DNA from: Arabidopsis thaliana
Taxonomy: Eukaryota > Streptophyta > Magnoliopsida > Brassicales > Brassicaceae
Length of the DNA stretch: 64,000 nucleotides
Direction: 5' to 3'
Assembly: GCF_000001735.4 (NCBI RefSeq)
Contig: NC_003075.7
Location: 3,349,001 to 3,413,000, forward strand
In this document: positions 20,682-31,758 of the stretch, piece by piece
How the letters are laid out: every line of letters starts with the position of its first letter
Position numbering within the stretch: position 1 is the stretch's first letter
Program-made: the position numbers and the translations under genes
The notes under the pieces: model-generated
What the model was told of the DNA's origin: nothing
Seen by the model: only the letters and a program-made list of their open reading frames with translations
Databases searched by the model: none

Positions 20682-21746
20682 TCTCCAATGTTTCGTTAAT
20701 CCTTCTAAAATTCTCGTACCAAAAAAGCAAAACCTTAACACAAATGTTTCTGATATAAGGATAGAGATCATCAACTCTTGTGAACAGATGCATTTTCATT
20801 TTGTTTTGTTTGAGTGTTCTCGTTTTGAAATGTTTAGTGAAGATAATGAATAAAGATATGAGGGTATATATATGGTGGAATCATTATTCACTTTTCATTT
20901 ATACTCTACACGTTTTTCCAAATATGTCCAAAAACTAAATAAGCTAAAGTATATATGCATAAAAATAAACACCATCTCGAACTCAATAAAATCAGACCAT
21001 TTACATGCATTCGTTCAAAAGATTGTGCCCCTCTGAATGACAATACTTTCAACCTTTTGTTTTGTGAATGACAACACTTGCTATTTTGATGATTTCCAAA
21101 GTTTCATCTTAATCAAATATTCATAATACCGTGCCAGAGTGTAGATAGTTTGGGTTCAGTATAAAATAGAGTATTCGAGCACTTGTGGCTATCGTGGTAA
21201 AAATGCAATCCACAAATTATTCTATAAAATTATATTTTAATATAAGATTGATATATTAAATTAAAAATGCAATAACTTAATTCAGAAAACAATTAAAACT
21301 TGCAATAATTTTAAGGATGAGTTACAGTTTGGCATACTTTCGCCAAAATATCTTTTAAAAAGAACACTTCTTCCGTTTTTCATCTTTTTTTAACTGTTGC
21401 ACAAAAATCAATACCGAAATACCGCCGCAAGGTTGTAAATTGGAAAGACGGCTCAACGTTTGTGTATTAGAACGGGTACAAAAAATAGTTAGTGTATTTT
21501 CTTGGAAGCAAATTTATTTGTGTATTAAAATGGTGACAGAAAAATAGTTGGTGTATTTTTATGGAATGTTCCCTTATAATTATTAGTTATTTTTGGCTAC
21601 TTATGAGCAGTTATAGTATGAAAGTGAGTACGTAATAGGAATTCCGGACATATATTTATGAAAATGTTATTATGAACATATTATTATGAACATGAAAGTG
21701 AGTACATAATAACCTGAATGTATGACGTAAAACCATTGGTCGGAAG
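20682..21746. other. AT-rich intergenic sequence; no gene seen
   Basis: Only short direct repeats are visible, for example ATGAAAGTGAGTAC near 21618 and 21692, and two versions of TAGTGTATTTT..TGGAA near 21490 and 21550. Confidence 0.5.
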
Positions 21747-21751
21747 AGTCA

Positions 21752-22243
21752 TGTAAAGGTGTGATTCAAACTTCTGGTTTAGCCTGATGTCGACTTGGTT
21801 AGCTGGTTAGTTGTTGGATCACGGTTCAATGCCGGTTTGGTATTGGTTTAAACAAAAGAAGAAATCAGTTTCAGATTAACAAAAGGATCAGAAGACTCTT
21901 CCCGAATTAGAGGGTTTGACTTTGTCTCTGTTATAAATAGTCTTCTTCTTCCTTTGTTCGTTGTAACAGAAAATTCTTATCTCAATTCTTCTCCTTTGTA
22001 ACACGATCTTGAGCTTTGGGTTTTGAGCTTGAGTAAACATTGATTCATAGTGGATTGTTGGATTGAATCTGGCCCTAGACGTAGGATCATCACACCGATG
22101 ATCTGAACTGGGTAAACAATCGTGTGTTCGTTTTTGTTCTTTGTTTGATTGCGTTCTTGATCGATCTATTGAGTGTTCCGCGAATTGAAGCTTGATCGAG
22201 TTGTGTTGTGTTGAATCGATCTTTGAGTCATCGAATTGTAACA
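21752..22243 (+). mobile_element. Copia-like solo LTR (492 bp) with target duplication
   Basis: It runs from TGTAAAGGTG to ATTGTAACA and is flanked on both sides by AGTCA (21747-21751 and 22244-22248). A TATA box, TTATAAATAG, is near 21931. The segment after it (CTGGCCCTAGACGTAGGATCATC, then AACTGGGTAAACAATCGTGTG) is the conserved R/U5 end seen in plant copia LTRs. No internal region is present, so this is a solo LTR. Confidence 0.85.
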
Positions 22244-22248
22244 AGTCA

Positions 22249-22518
22249 ATTGTTTAAATCGTTATATAAATGCTATTATTACATATAGTATTGGAATGAC
22301 CGATATTATGACACAAACTGTCTTGTTAAACAAGTGTACAGACTGAGAGACTTATGTACGTTATTCTAGAAGCCAGGGTTAGCTTCAGGGGTATTGAATT
22401 GGATGAACATATAGGTTAGAACGTTAACACTATTAGGGAACAATGAGATCACGGATTAAAAACAGATTAAAAGTACATTAGCTAGATTATCGATCATCGT
22501 TAATCCATTACGCACAAA
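22249..22518. other. Short AT-rich stretch; nothing recognised
   Basis: No open frame, no terminal repeats and no RNA gene are visible. It may be the 3' flank of the GRF-like gene that follows on the minus strand. Confidence 0.4.
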
Positions 22519-22858
22519 TCAAAAAGGACATTTAATCGTGTTCAACATTACACTCTTTTGAAATGACATTGAATCGTGTTCAACATTAAACATTTTGAAC
22601 TTCAAATCCTCAAGCTCTTCCACCCTACACTCATCAGTCCATTTAAACGAGTGATGCCGCCGTCTCTGAAAAAAAAAAAAAATCATCCCAAATTTACAGA
22701 AATAATTAAAAAGATCTGAGAATTGAAATTACCTCGGCAGATCCATTAGAAAAAGAATGAAATAATCTCCCCGGATTAGAAGCCGTCTTTGACGTACCCA
22801 TCCTTATAGCTTCACCGCATCGACATCTAGTTGGGAATCTTCTTCCTTGATCACCCAT
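22519..22858 (-). CDS. GRF-type zinc-finger-like small protein (two exons: 22858-22733, 22665-22519)
   Basis: The minus strand starts ATG at 22858. Exon 1 has 42 codons and ends GCCGAG before GTAATT. A 67-base intron ends in a T-run and CAG. Exon 2 has 48 codons and TGA, giving 90 residues in total. Exon 1 reads RCRCGEAI, then TSKTASNPGRLFH; exon 2 reads HSFKWTDECRVEELEDLKFK. This is the order of a plant GRF zinc finger (C-x-C, NPGR-F, F-K-W-x-D-E). The third metal ligand, normally Cys soon after NPGRxF, is Ser/Phe here, so metal binding is doubtful. The last codons include a near-duplicated TTGAACACGATT. GRF fingers bind nucleic acid. It could be a live small gene or a degraded one with lost 3' exons. 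Confidence 0.6.
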
Positions 22859-23344
22859 CACACTTAGTTTCCAGTGTTGCTATGCGAAGAACACCTACCC
22901 TTTCCAATAAGAGCTTTTATTACGAAAACACTACTAACTGAGAATTATTTGGAAATAAAAGTGGAGAACAAATCTCTTTAAGCAGTCTTTCTCAAACAAT
23001 GGTTTAATGTTTTTTTATTTAAATTGTGGAGAGGTCCGTTAAACCCATTGGACAATATGAAGTGCTTAGAAATTGTTTATTGTTTATGTTTGCTAATGAT
23101 CAGGTTTTTGTGTTTTCCAAAGTTTGTTGGACTATTACACTAAATACGGTGCATAATTTGTGTTCAAACGAGGATTATATGCTGTCGAAAGAGTAGGAAG
23201 ATGTAAGTGGGTGATTTGACATAACAGTGGGACAATTTCTGTACGCTGTCATCCATGTGGAGACTGAAATTGAATAAGGATTAATTAAATATAATAACAG
23301 TGCTTCGTTGATCTCTTCATCACCCTTGAAGATAATCCTTTTAT
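22859..23344. other. Intergenic sequence; no gene seen
   Basis: AT-rich, with no open frame or repeat of note. It is probably the promoter side of the GRF-like gene, followed by the border of the Athila nest. Confidence 0.4.
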
Positions 23345-23356
23345 GACTCTGTTTTG

Positions 23357-24000
23357 TTATTTAAATTTTTTTCTCATCTCATACCAGTCAACTTCTGTAG
23401 GATATTCAGTTTGAACTAACCCTTCTATTGCTCTCTTCTTGTGGTCAAAAGTTCTCTTCAGCTTGCTGAGTTGAGAAGTATACTCTTGGTGGGGTTCCAG
23501 TATATGTTTCTTCATCAACATCCATGTCCTGAATCCCAAATTTCTGATCTCATGTTATTGATTTCCCTTAAGCTTTGCTGATGTCAAATCTCATCTTGAT
23601 ACCATTTTCAAGGTTTAGATCAATTTTTTCATTCCTTACATCTATGACTGCTCCAGCTGAAGTTCAGAAGGGCCTGCCTAGGATCAGGGGATCCTTTTCC
23701 TCTTCATCTGTGTCCAATACCACAAAATTTGTAGGTATCTTAACATTTCCAATCTTGATATGCAGATTTTCTATTAGACCATGAGGATGTGCAACAGAAC
23801 CATCAGCTAAGAGTAAAGCTAAATTGCAGAACTTGTATTCCATGATCCCTAGCCTTTTAGCTGTAGAGAGAGGCATAAGGCTAACATATGCTCCCAAATC
23901 ACAAAGGCACCTATTGAATGTCAATGCTCTTAGAGAGCATGACAAAATGAATGAACCGAGATCATCAAGATTTTCTTAGAGGACTTTCTTCTTGTAAGTT
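23357..24000 (-). pseudogene. ATH3 aspartic protease region
   Basis: The minus-strand open part (23945-23664) has [18 protein letters not shown] with the catalytic Asp, then [23 protein letters not shown]. It stops at a TGA inside the [10 protein letters not shown] segment, and the tail continues in another frame (TSQLSKLKRTFDHKKRAIEGL). It is non-functional. Confidence 0.8.
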
Positions 24001-24196
24001 TATTGAGTCATGACTCTACTAATCATTTCTTGATTCTGATCCTTCTTGAGTTTTTCTCTTTTGAATTTTTTTCAAAGTGGTGAGTATTCAGCAAAGGTGT
24101 GTGCTCTATAGTCCTGATGAATTGTTGGGTGGCAGGTTCAGCAATTTGAGTTGAATCCCCCCCTTCTTGAATCATAATGTCCTCAGTATTGTGAGT

Positions 24197-25720
24197 CTAA
24201 TGACTTGGTGGAGACTCATCTTCTTGGCGGATGGTGATAACATTAGCAGTAGCATAGTCCTTACGATTCTGAACTGATTTCCCTGGAAATTGCAACGGAT
24301 GCTTCAGCGCAGAGGTTGATGCAAATTGACTCTCCACATACTTGACTTTGTAATTTAGAGCTTCAAACTTGATATTTAGATCGTTGTAAGAACAATCAAT
24401 ATTGTTGTGTAATTCAGCTATCTTCTTGTCAAAAGCCATAGCTCCAGTAGCTTGTCCTTAAATGATCTATTGAATAAGTTGCTTAATTTCAGGATCTTGA
24501 GCAGTTGGGGCTTGTTGTGGTTGTTGAGTGAATCCTGGTGGTGGATTTTGCTGTTGGTATCCTCCATTGAACTGCTGCTTAGGGACATAACCTTGGTTAT
24601 ACTGAACAAATGGCTTAGACTGATTCTGTTGTGGTGGATACACTTGATCTTGGGGGTTAGCTCCATTAGTGCTTTTCTAGGAGAGGTTTGGGTTGGGCTT
24701 ATAGTTGTTATAGCCCTTGTTGAACACTCCTTGGTTCTGAATGGAGCAGAGCTTTTCAGTTTGATTATCCCCCCTTCTTGCATTTGGAAATGCTCTTCAT
24801 CAGTGATGTAGTGTATCTGCTTCTACTTAGCCAGCAACAACTTGTCTAGCTTTTTATTCAGAGCCTTGATATCTTTGCTCTATTTATCCTTAGTTCCTCC
24901 AGTTCCTCTCACTGAGCGATCATAGTCTTCATTGTAGGACCCATCAGATTGTGCTAGATTTTCGACCAACTCCCATCCTTCTGCTACTTCCTTGTTCAGG
25001 AAGTTTCCATTTAAGGCAGTGTCGAGTAGCATTCTGATCTTTGGTAAAGCTCCTCTGTAGAGTGTGCTCAATAATGAAGCCTTCTTGAAACGGTGATGAG
25101 GACACTGAGTAGTGTAGCTTTTAAACCTCTCCCAAGCTTCATAGAAAGTTTCATTGTTTTTCTGTGTGAAGCCTTAGATCTCGTTCCTCAATCTAGCTGT
25201 GCGAGCATTAGAGAAGAACTTAGCAAGAAAAGCTTTCTTATAATCGTCCCATGAGGTGATGGAGTCTGGGGTAGAGTCTTCTCCCACTGGTGTACCTTGT
25301 CTCCCAAATAGAAGGAAAATAGTCTGAGTTTAAACATGTCTTCAGTCACACCATTGATCTTGGTAAGGCCACAGAGCCTATCAAAGCTGTCAAGATGGTC
25401 CAGGGGATCTTCCATAGGCAAACCATTAAATTTGTTTGTTTGGATCATGGAGATGAGACCATTCTTGATCTCAAAGTTGTTGTTCTGAACTGGTGGAGGC
25501 ACTATCCCTTGTATTTGGTGATGATTCTTTGGGGCATTACCAACACCAATGTTTCTTGGTTGAGCAACTATAGGTGGGTCTTGAACATCAAATGGTCTGT
25601 TCTGTTGATCAATAGCAGCTGGATCAGGTGCAAAAGGAGCTGGATCCATAGCAGCTGTTGATCCATAGCAGCTGGATCCATAGCAATTTTTCTTGGTTGA
25701 GCAACTATAGGTGGGGCATC
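24197..25720 (-). pseudogene. ATH3 gag
   Basis: Pieces in several frames encode [67 protein letters not shown] and AFDKKIAELHNNIDCSYNDL. The N-terminal part contains a local duplication: the stretch with ATGGATCCAGCAGCTATGG and PPIVAQPR appears twice between about 25550 and 25715. Many frameshifts are present. Confidence 0.8.
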
Positions 25721-27086
25721 TTGCATACATATTGCATGTTTTGGTGTGTTTTCACGTGCAGAAGGAGCTTAAAAGGATTCTACTCGACCCTCTACTCTAT
25801 CCAACCAGGAGGGAAACAGAAGAGCAATCTACTAGACTAGTTCACTCGATCCAGGCAGCTACAGAGGAGGCAGCAATTCACTCGACCAGTTCACTCGATC
25901 CAGGCAGCCACAGAGGAAGCAGTAGATCGGTCTACTCGCCCCTCCTACTTGATCCTCTACTCGACAAGTTACTCGATCAAGGAAAACCTATTCTACAAGA
26001 CTTGTTAATCGTTCAAAGCGTCTTCTTATCCTCCTCATTCCCCACTCAACCAGACATTTGAGCATAAGAATAGGAGAGGAAGAAGCAACTACTCGACCAA
26101 TTGATCACTCGGAGCATGGAGGCAAAGGCGCAGGCTTTGCAGCACCCTCTTTACTCAATCCCCAAGATCTAGCATTCATCTAAACCGCCTCAAGTCTCTT
26201 GTCTTCTAGTGAATCTAGGGTTTTTGAGATTTTCGTATATATAGGTCACTTTGGGATTTGTCCAAAGGACCAAGCTTTTATCTCTTAGTTTTTCTTTGTG
26301 TTCTTGAATCTTAAAAACCTTAATTACTCTTAATCTATTTCGTTTTTGCATTTAGTTCTTTGAACAAAGTTGTTTAGCTTGTTTAGATCTACATTTTGAC
26401 ATGATTTCAGTAATTTCTGGGTTTGTGTTCTTACTTATGTTGCTTGAGTAGTGATTAGGGTTCTTGAGGATGAATTAGATTAGGGTAATCTCTCGGTTAG
26501 TCAGGTGGTTAAGATTAAGTTAGATCCCTTCTAAATTCGTTGGCCCCTATGCGGTTTTCGCTGGCTAATGTGGAAATTCGACCATAGGTATCCAGCATCC
26601 AAAAGATGTTCAAATGGATGCCTGATCTACGAATTCGAGAGATTTGTAGACTCTAGCCCAAGAGATTGGATAGACTGCATATTGACTTTGGTAGATTATT
26701 GCTTAAACCCTGTTTTCCTATGTTTCGTGAACGAGAGTTGAGATTAGGAAGTGGTAGAGTTATGGGGGTCTCAGTCACGAGAGTGGATTGACCCGTTCTT
26801 TGAATCTATCGTCTAGGGTATCTGCCTTTCACCTGTTAGCCACCTGATGAACCCTAGAGTTGCCCTTATCAATGAATCCATCCTTAGGACTTCTATTCTT
26901 CTTAGATTTATTTGTATTCACCCCTGATTGCACTTTTATTTACCTGTTATTTGTATCACCTGTTGATTGCATTTTAGTTCTTAATTTGTCACCTGGTTAT
27001 TCTACTCGACCCAATGATCGAGTAGGGCAAAAATTCTCATTTTCGTTGTTTGAATCCTGACCTAGGATTGTTACTAGAAACCAACC
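25721..27086 (+). repeat. ATH4 5' LTR, truncated at both ends
   Basis: It aligns with the ATH6 LTR from ATTGCATGTTTTGGTGTG (38716) to GATTGTTACTAGAAACC (40000). The first 130 bases and the last 170 bases, including the primer site, are missing. It joins directly to the middle of gag at 27087, so one deletion removed U5, primer site and gag start. Confidence 0.8.
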
Positions 27087-27087
27087 A

Positions 27088-27750
27088 TTGATGTTGCTGA
27101 CTAAGAAGAAGCAGATACACTACATCACTAATGAAGAGCACTTCCAAATGCAAGAAGGGGGGAATGATCAAACTGAAGATTTGTGCTACATTCAGAACCA
27201 AGGAGGGTTCAACAAGGGCTACAATAACTACAAGCCCAACCCAAACTTCTCCTACAAAAGCAATAATGTAAGTAACCCCCAAGATCAAGTGTATCCACCA
27301 CAACAGAATCAGTCTAAGCCATTTGTTCAGTACAACCAAGGTTATATCCCTAAACAACAATTTAATGGATGCTAGAACCAGCAGAATCCACCACCAGGGT
27401 TCACTCAACAACCACAACAATCCCCAACAGCTCAAGATCCTGAAATTAAGCAACTCATTCAACAAATCATTCAAGGACAAGCTACTGGAGCTATGGCTTT
27501 TGACAAGAAGATAGCTGAATTACACAATAAGATTGATTGTTGTTACAACGATCTAACTGTCAAGTTTGAAGCTCTGAATTCCAAAATCAAGTATGTGGAG
27601 AGTCTACTCCGAAGCATCCTCAGCAACTTCCAGGAAAAGCAGTTCAAAATCCTAAGGACTATGCTACTACAAATACTATCACCATCCACCAAGAAGATGA
27701 GTCTCCACCAAGTCATCAGACTCCCAATACTGAGGACAGTATGATTCAAG
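27088..27750 (+). pseudogene. ATH4 gag C-terminal half
   Basis: The frame reads [13 protein letters not shown], then Asn/Tyr/Gln-rich sequence ([14 protein letters not shown]), then TAG near 27373. It continues in the same frame with [35 protein letters not shown] and DKKIAELHNKIDCCYND. The conserved W-rich gag core is deleted. A G-run of 9 lies at 27755-27763. Confidence 0.8.
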
Positions 27751-27959
27751 AAGGGGGGGGGGATTCAACTCAAATTGCTGCACGACCACCCTGCAATTCA
27801 TCAGGATTATAGAGCACACACCTTTGCTGAATACTCACCACTCTGAAAAAGATTTCAAAAGAGAAAAACTCAGGAAGGATCAGTATCAAGAGTTGATTAG
27901 TAGAGTCATCACTCAAGAAACTTACAAGAAAAAAGTCACTTAAGAAAAGCTTGATGATC

Positions 27960-29235
27960 CCGGTTCATTCACTCTTCCATGCTCTCTAGGACCATGGACA
28001 TTCGATAGGTGCCTTTTGTGATTTGGGAGCATCTGTTAGCCTTATGCCTCTCTCTACAGCTAAAAGGCTAGGAATCATGGAATACAAGTTCTACAACTTA
28101 GTTTTACTCTTAGCTGACGGTTCTGTTGCACATCCCCATGATCTAATAGAAAATTTGCCTGTTAAGATTGGAATTGTTGAGATACCTACAGATTTTGTGG
28201 TATTGGACATAGATGAAGAAGGGAAGGATCCCCTCATCCTAGGCAGGCCATTCTTAGCTTCAGCTGGAGCAGTCATAGATGTCAGGAATGGAAAAGATTA
28301 ATCTGAACCTTGAAAAAGGCATCAAGATGAAATTTGACACCATCAAAGCTTCAAGGAAGTCAACAACAGGAGGTCAAAATTTTGGGATTCAAGACATGGA
28401 TGTTGATAAAGAAACAGAAGCTGGAACCCCACCAAGAGTTAACTATACTTCTCAACTTAGCAAGCTGAAGAGAACTTTTGACCACAAAAAGAAAGCAATA
28501 GAAGGGCTAGCTCAGAATGAAGATCCTACAGAAGATGACTGGTATGAGATGAGAAAAATAAATAAATGGCAAAGCAGAGTCATAGAGGGATTATCTTCAA
28601 GGGTGATGAAGCTGAAAGATCAACTATGGACGTTTGAAAAAAGAGTTAATAAGTTTTCAATGGGTATTGATCTAGAGAAGATGGAAACTGCACTAGCTAT
28701 CAAAGAGGACGAAGATTTCACAACAGAATGGTTTGCACCAGAAGATCAGAAAGGAGTTCACTTAGAGGAAAGAAGCCTATAGAGCAAGTTTGTGAGTGAC
28801 GAGGAAATCCCTATTCCAACTTATTCTCCAGGAGTGCCTAAACAGCCCACCAACCCCTCTGCTGAAGAAGAACACTTTATTCCTGATTCTTTTGCTGAAA
28901 AACTCCTAGAGCTTTGAGTTGGATATAAAGCTCAGGAGGATACAATTGGAAAATTAACTCATAAGATGGAAGAGTTAAATAGCACAATTCTGGAACTTCA
29001 AGAAATGGTTAAAGGCTACCCCAGTTTTGAAAATGAGGATTGGTCAAAGTAGCCTGGTTCAGAAGAAGAAGACTACTCTGCTGATCAGAAAGAAGTTTAT
29101 GTTGAAGAAAAATCAAATGAATACTCATCCTACCATATGTCAAGAGAGGATGCAGAGTATGATTCAGGCACTGAAAATTCAACCACTGAAGATGAGGACT
29201 TCTCTGTTCCTCTCTTCAACCTTTTTCCTGACTAA
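27960..29235 (+). pseudogene. ATH4 aspartic protease region with acidic coiled-coil tail
   Basis: The active site region begins [15 protein letters not shown] in one frame and [16 protein letters not shown] in the next, so the D-L-G has been lost to an indel near 28020. [18 protein letters not shown] follows. A second frameshift lies near 28290, and the tail then has TAG near 28780, TGA near 28917 and TAG near 29050 before the final FPD stop at 29233-29235. The tail is rich in Glu, Asp and Lys and could form coiled coils. No reverse transcriptase follows. Confidence 0.8.
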
Positions 29236-29993
29236 GCTCTGTATGAGTCAAGCTTAGTGACTTAAAACAAGCTAACTTGGGAGGAAGTCCCATGTCAATC
29301 CATGTATATAACTTTCTATTTCCCTTGTTATTTTTGATGTTTTTGTTTAACTGTTTTAGGTTTATTTTATTGACCATGAGATGGTCAACGGTCAAGTAAA
29401 TTCAAACCAACTCAAGAAAGATCTCAACCGTTGAGCGACTAATTGTGGGAAATCACCTTCACCGTTTGATTGAGTGATCAAGGGAGAAGCATTCTTCACC
29501 CTTTGATCAAGTCTTGCGCACATGCTCGATCCTTTACTCAAGCTTGAATGATTCGGCGACCAAGGAGTGAGGTCGAGTGGCCCACATGTTCCCCCTCACT
29601 TCAATTATTCAACAGACAAACCACTTACCCAGGCCCCTCACCATTTCCAACTAGCTTTTACTATCCTTCCAAAGAGAATCCCAAGACCATCCTCCTCCAC
29701 CCATTGAAATCGACAAACCACTTTTGAAACTCTATCTCTTTCATCATCTCATTTTCGCAAACTCTCTCACAAAGCTTCAAAAGTTTCATTCCAAACTCTC
29801 CCTATCACTCTTCACGAATTCGTTCTCACTTCACCATACTTCACCAAAGTTACTCGATCACTTCCAAGTCCATCCTCAAATTTTCAATCGGTTTGTAAGC
29901 TCAATTTCCATCACTAAAAAGCGAATCCTTTCCACTTTGATACCTCTTGGAGAGTTGTTTTTACTGCTTTGTTGAAATTCCCCACCAATTTGC
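29236..29993 (+). other. ATH4 spacer between protease and ORF-1
   Basis: It begins with ACTTGGGAGGAAGTCCCATG, also present (inverted) after the proteases of ATH1 and ATH5, so this is an element-specific non-coding module. One GGTCGAGT lies near 29572. Bases 29590-29990 are CT-rich and read like a 5' leader of ORF-1. Confidence 0.7.
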
Positions 29994-30385
29994 ATGGATT
30001 CAAGAAGAAAGAGTTCATCTCGGGCTAGAAGATCCTCTATTGATAATGAAGAAGTTGAGGCTTTTGACATGAGTGACATGAGTGAACGCCAAATTCGCCA
30101 AGCTCGCCGTGCTCAAAGATCAAGCTTGATTCAAGGGGGAAGTTCAAGCCGTTCAACCATGCAAAGAGAAGAGGTAGCTCGGGGAAAGAGGGTTGTTGAG
30201 GTTGAGAAAGAACAACATGAAGAGGCAGTCTTTGAAGAAGCGATTCCTGAGGAAGAGATTGAGATCATTGGGGATGATACACCAGCCCCAGTTGGAAGAC
30301 AAAATCGGCAAAGGAGAAAGAGAGAGCCTACCCCAAGCGAGTACTATCAATACCTTAAGGAATTGAAGTTTGAGGGAACAACTCA
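29994..30385 (+). pseudogene. ATH4 ORF-1 protein, N-terminal part
   Basis: The start is MDSRRKSSSRARRSS, with a basic N-terminus followed by an acidic stretch (EEAIPEEEIEIIGDD) and EYYQYLKELKFEGT. This is the beginning of the Athila ORF-1 domain (PF03078 type), equivalent to EYYKLLKRNKLLGT in ATH6. It is cut at about 30385 by the ATH5 insertion; later codons are not from this gene. Its rest is probably 43811-44577. Confidence 0.75.
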
Positions 30386-30394
30386 GCTTATCTG

Positions 30395-31758
30395 TCAGAA
30401 ACTGATGGTCTTGAAGCACTTGGCGAGTAACTTGTCTTGTTTCTTGCACCACTTCTGCAGCTTGTTGTTGTTCCTGTGAGCTTCACTCAAGCTCTTGCTC
30501 TCCCTCGCTGGAGGTACATGTTCACTAAAATGATACATCCTAGTGTCAAACTCCACTTCTCTATCTTCATCCATCCCATCCTCAGCAGCTTCTTCTATAA
30601 GATCATCCTCATCCAATGGCGGATCGTTCTCATAGTAGAGGTTTCCAAGCTCATGCCTAAAATCAATGTTATCTCCCTTTATTATGCGTGTAACCTCAAG
30701 GATGGGGAGAAGGATGATGGCTCTCTTATCCGTAGAGTGCTCAAACATGAAACGGTGCATGTCGCCAACCATTGCAAACTCCAGGAACTCGCAGTGACAT
30801 AGATGCTCGATCTCCAGTGCCCGTGGCTCGAGTTCATCAGATGTGATTGGGACTCCACAAGCGATCCGAATCGGTGTTACAACACCGCCTATGCAAATAG
30901 CGCCTTGTGCTCTCTTATGGTTATGTGGATTAGAAGAAGTACAGAGAGAGGTGTGTCATTGATTTCACCTTGGAGAGACATTTTGTTCTTAGTTTGGCGG
31001 AGAGTGCCTTTGAGAGCCATAGCGATCATCTCCATATCAGAATTGGTAACAGTCGCTGTGATCTCTTGGGAGTACAGGACATTGGCTATAGAATGCTAGA
31101 AGTACCTGATGACAGGGCTGCGTATCTGATTGCTCTTTGACCTGGAAGAATTCAGCGGTACAGAGCTGCCAATGGTGATCCATAAGTCTTTCAACTCTTC
31201 TCTGTCATACTTGGGCTTAGTACCCGTTCCACTGGGGAAACCAAACGATCCTTCCAAGCGCTTGATTGATAACCTATACTCATGACCATACACAGAGAAT
31301 CTCAAGAATCCCAATCCTTCGCATTCCAAATCATTAGAGGTCATACCTTCGTAAAGCTCCACTTGCAGTGTGGAAAGGAACTGAATCGTTTCTTCTTCAT
31401 ATGCTACATACGGATAAGCCATCAGAGTGTCTAGATGACAACTCTGGTACATGTGCTGAACATCATCCAGCAATCCAAGTTGTGCGAGGATCGAGCATGG
31501 ATACCTTGTGCTACAGAACTCATTCAAGTTGATGAGCCTAATATATTCCTCAGCAGGCAATACATCAGGTTTGTGCAGAAGTATGGTGGCTCTACGAGTA
31601 TGCTCAGGCATGTACTCGTATTCCAGATCCTCATCTATAAGCTCATACCTCTCTGTCATTTTTTTCTTCCCTCGGGCTGTCTCAACTTTTCTTCTAAAAC
31701 TATCATATTCTCTCTGTTCTCTCTCTGGCCTTGAAGACGACGACTTTGTCTCATCCAT
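30395..31758 (-). pseudogene. ATH5 ORF-1 protein (Athila ORF-1 family)
   Basis: The N-terminus is MDETKSSSSRPEREQREY (31758). The core reads CSTRYPCSILAQLGLLDDVQHMY, then FLSTLQVELYEG, GLGFLRFSVYGHEYRLSIKRLEGSFGFPSG and KYDREELKDLW. After about 31100 the frame is disturbed (SQEITATVTNSDMEMIAMALKG, then TAG). It resumes with IGGVVTPIRIACGVPITSDEL, MVGDMHRFMFEH and an acidic stretch, and ends in a coiled-coil-like HRNNNKLQKWCKKQDKLL. The role of this protein is unknown. At least two lesions and a missing C-terminus show it is dead. Confidence 0.8.

Larger units (their letters stand above)
23345..25720 (-). mobile_element. ATH3: Athila-like gag-protease fragment
   Basis: The minus strand carries gag (25720-24197) and then protease (24000-23357). 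There is no LTR or primer site at either end. The 5' end is cut where the ATH4 LTR begins. Its sequence is an inverted relative of ATH4 27088-28620 (for example CTTCTTGAATCATAATGTCCTCAGTATTG against CAATACTGAGGACAGTATGATTCAAGAAG). Confidence 0.8.

Noticed and set aside
21888-22244. 118-codon open frame on the minus strand
   Set aside because: Lies entirely within the copia solo LTR and has no recognisable domain.
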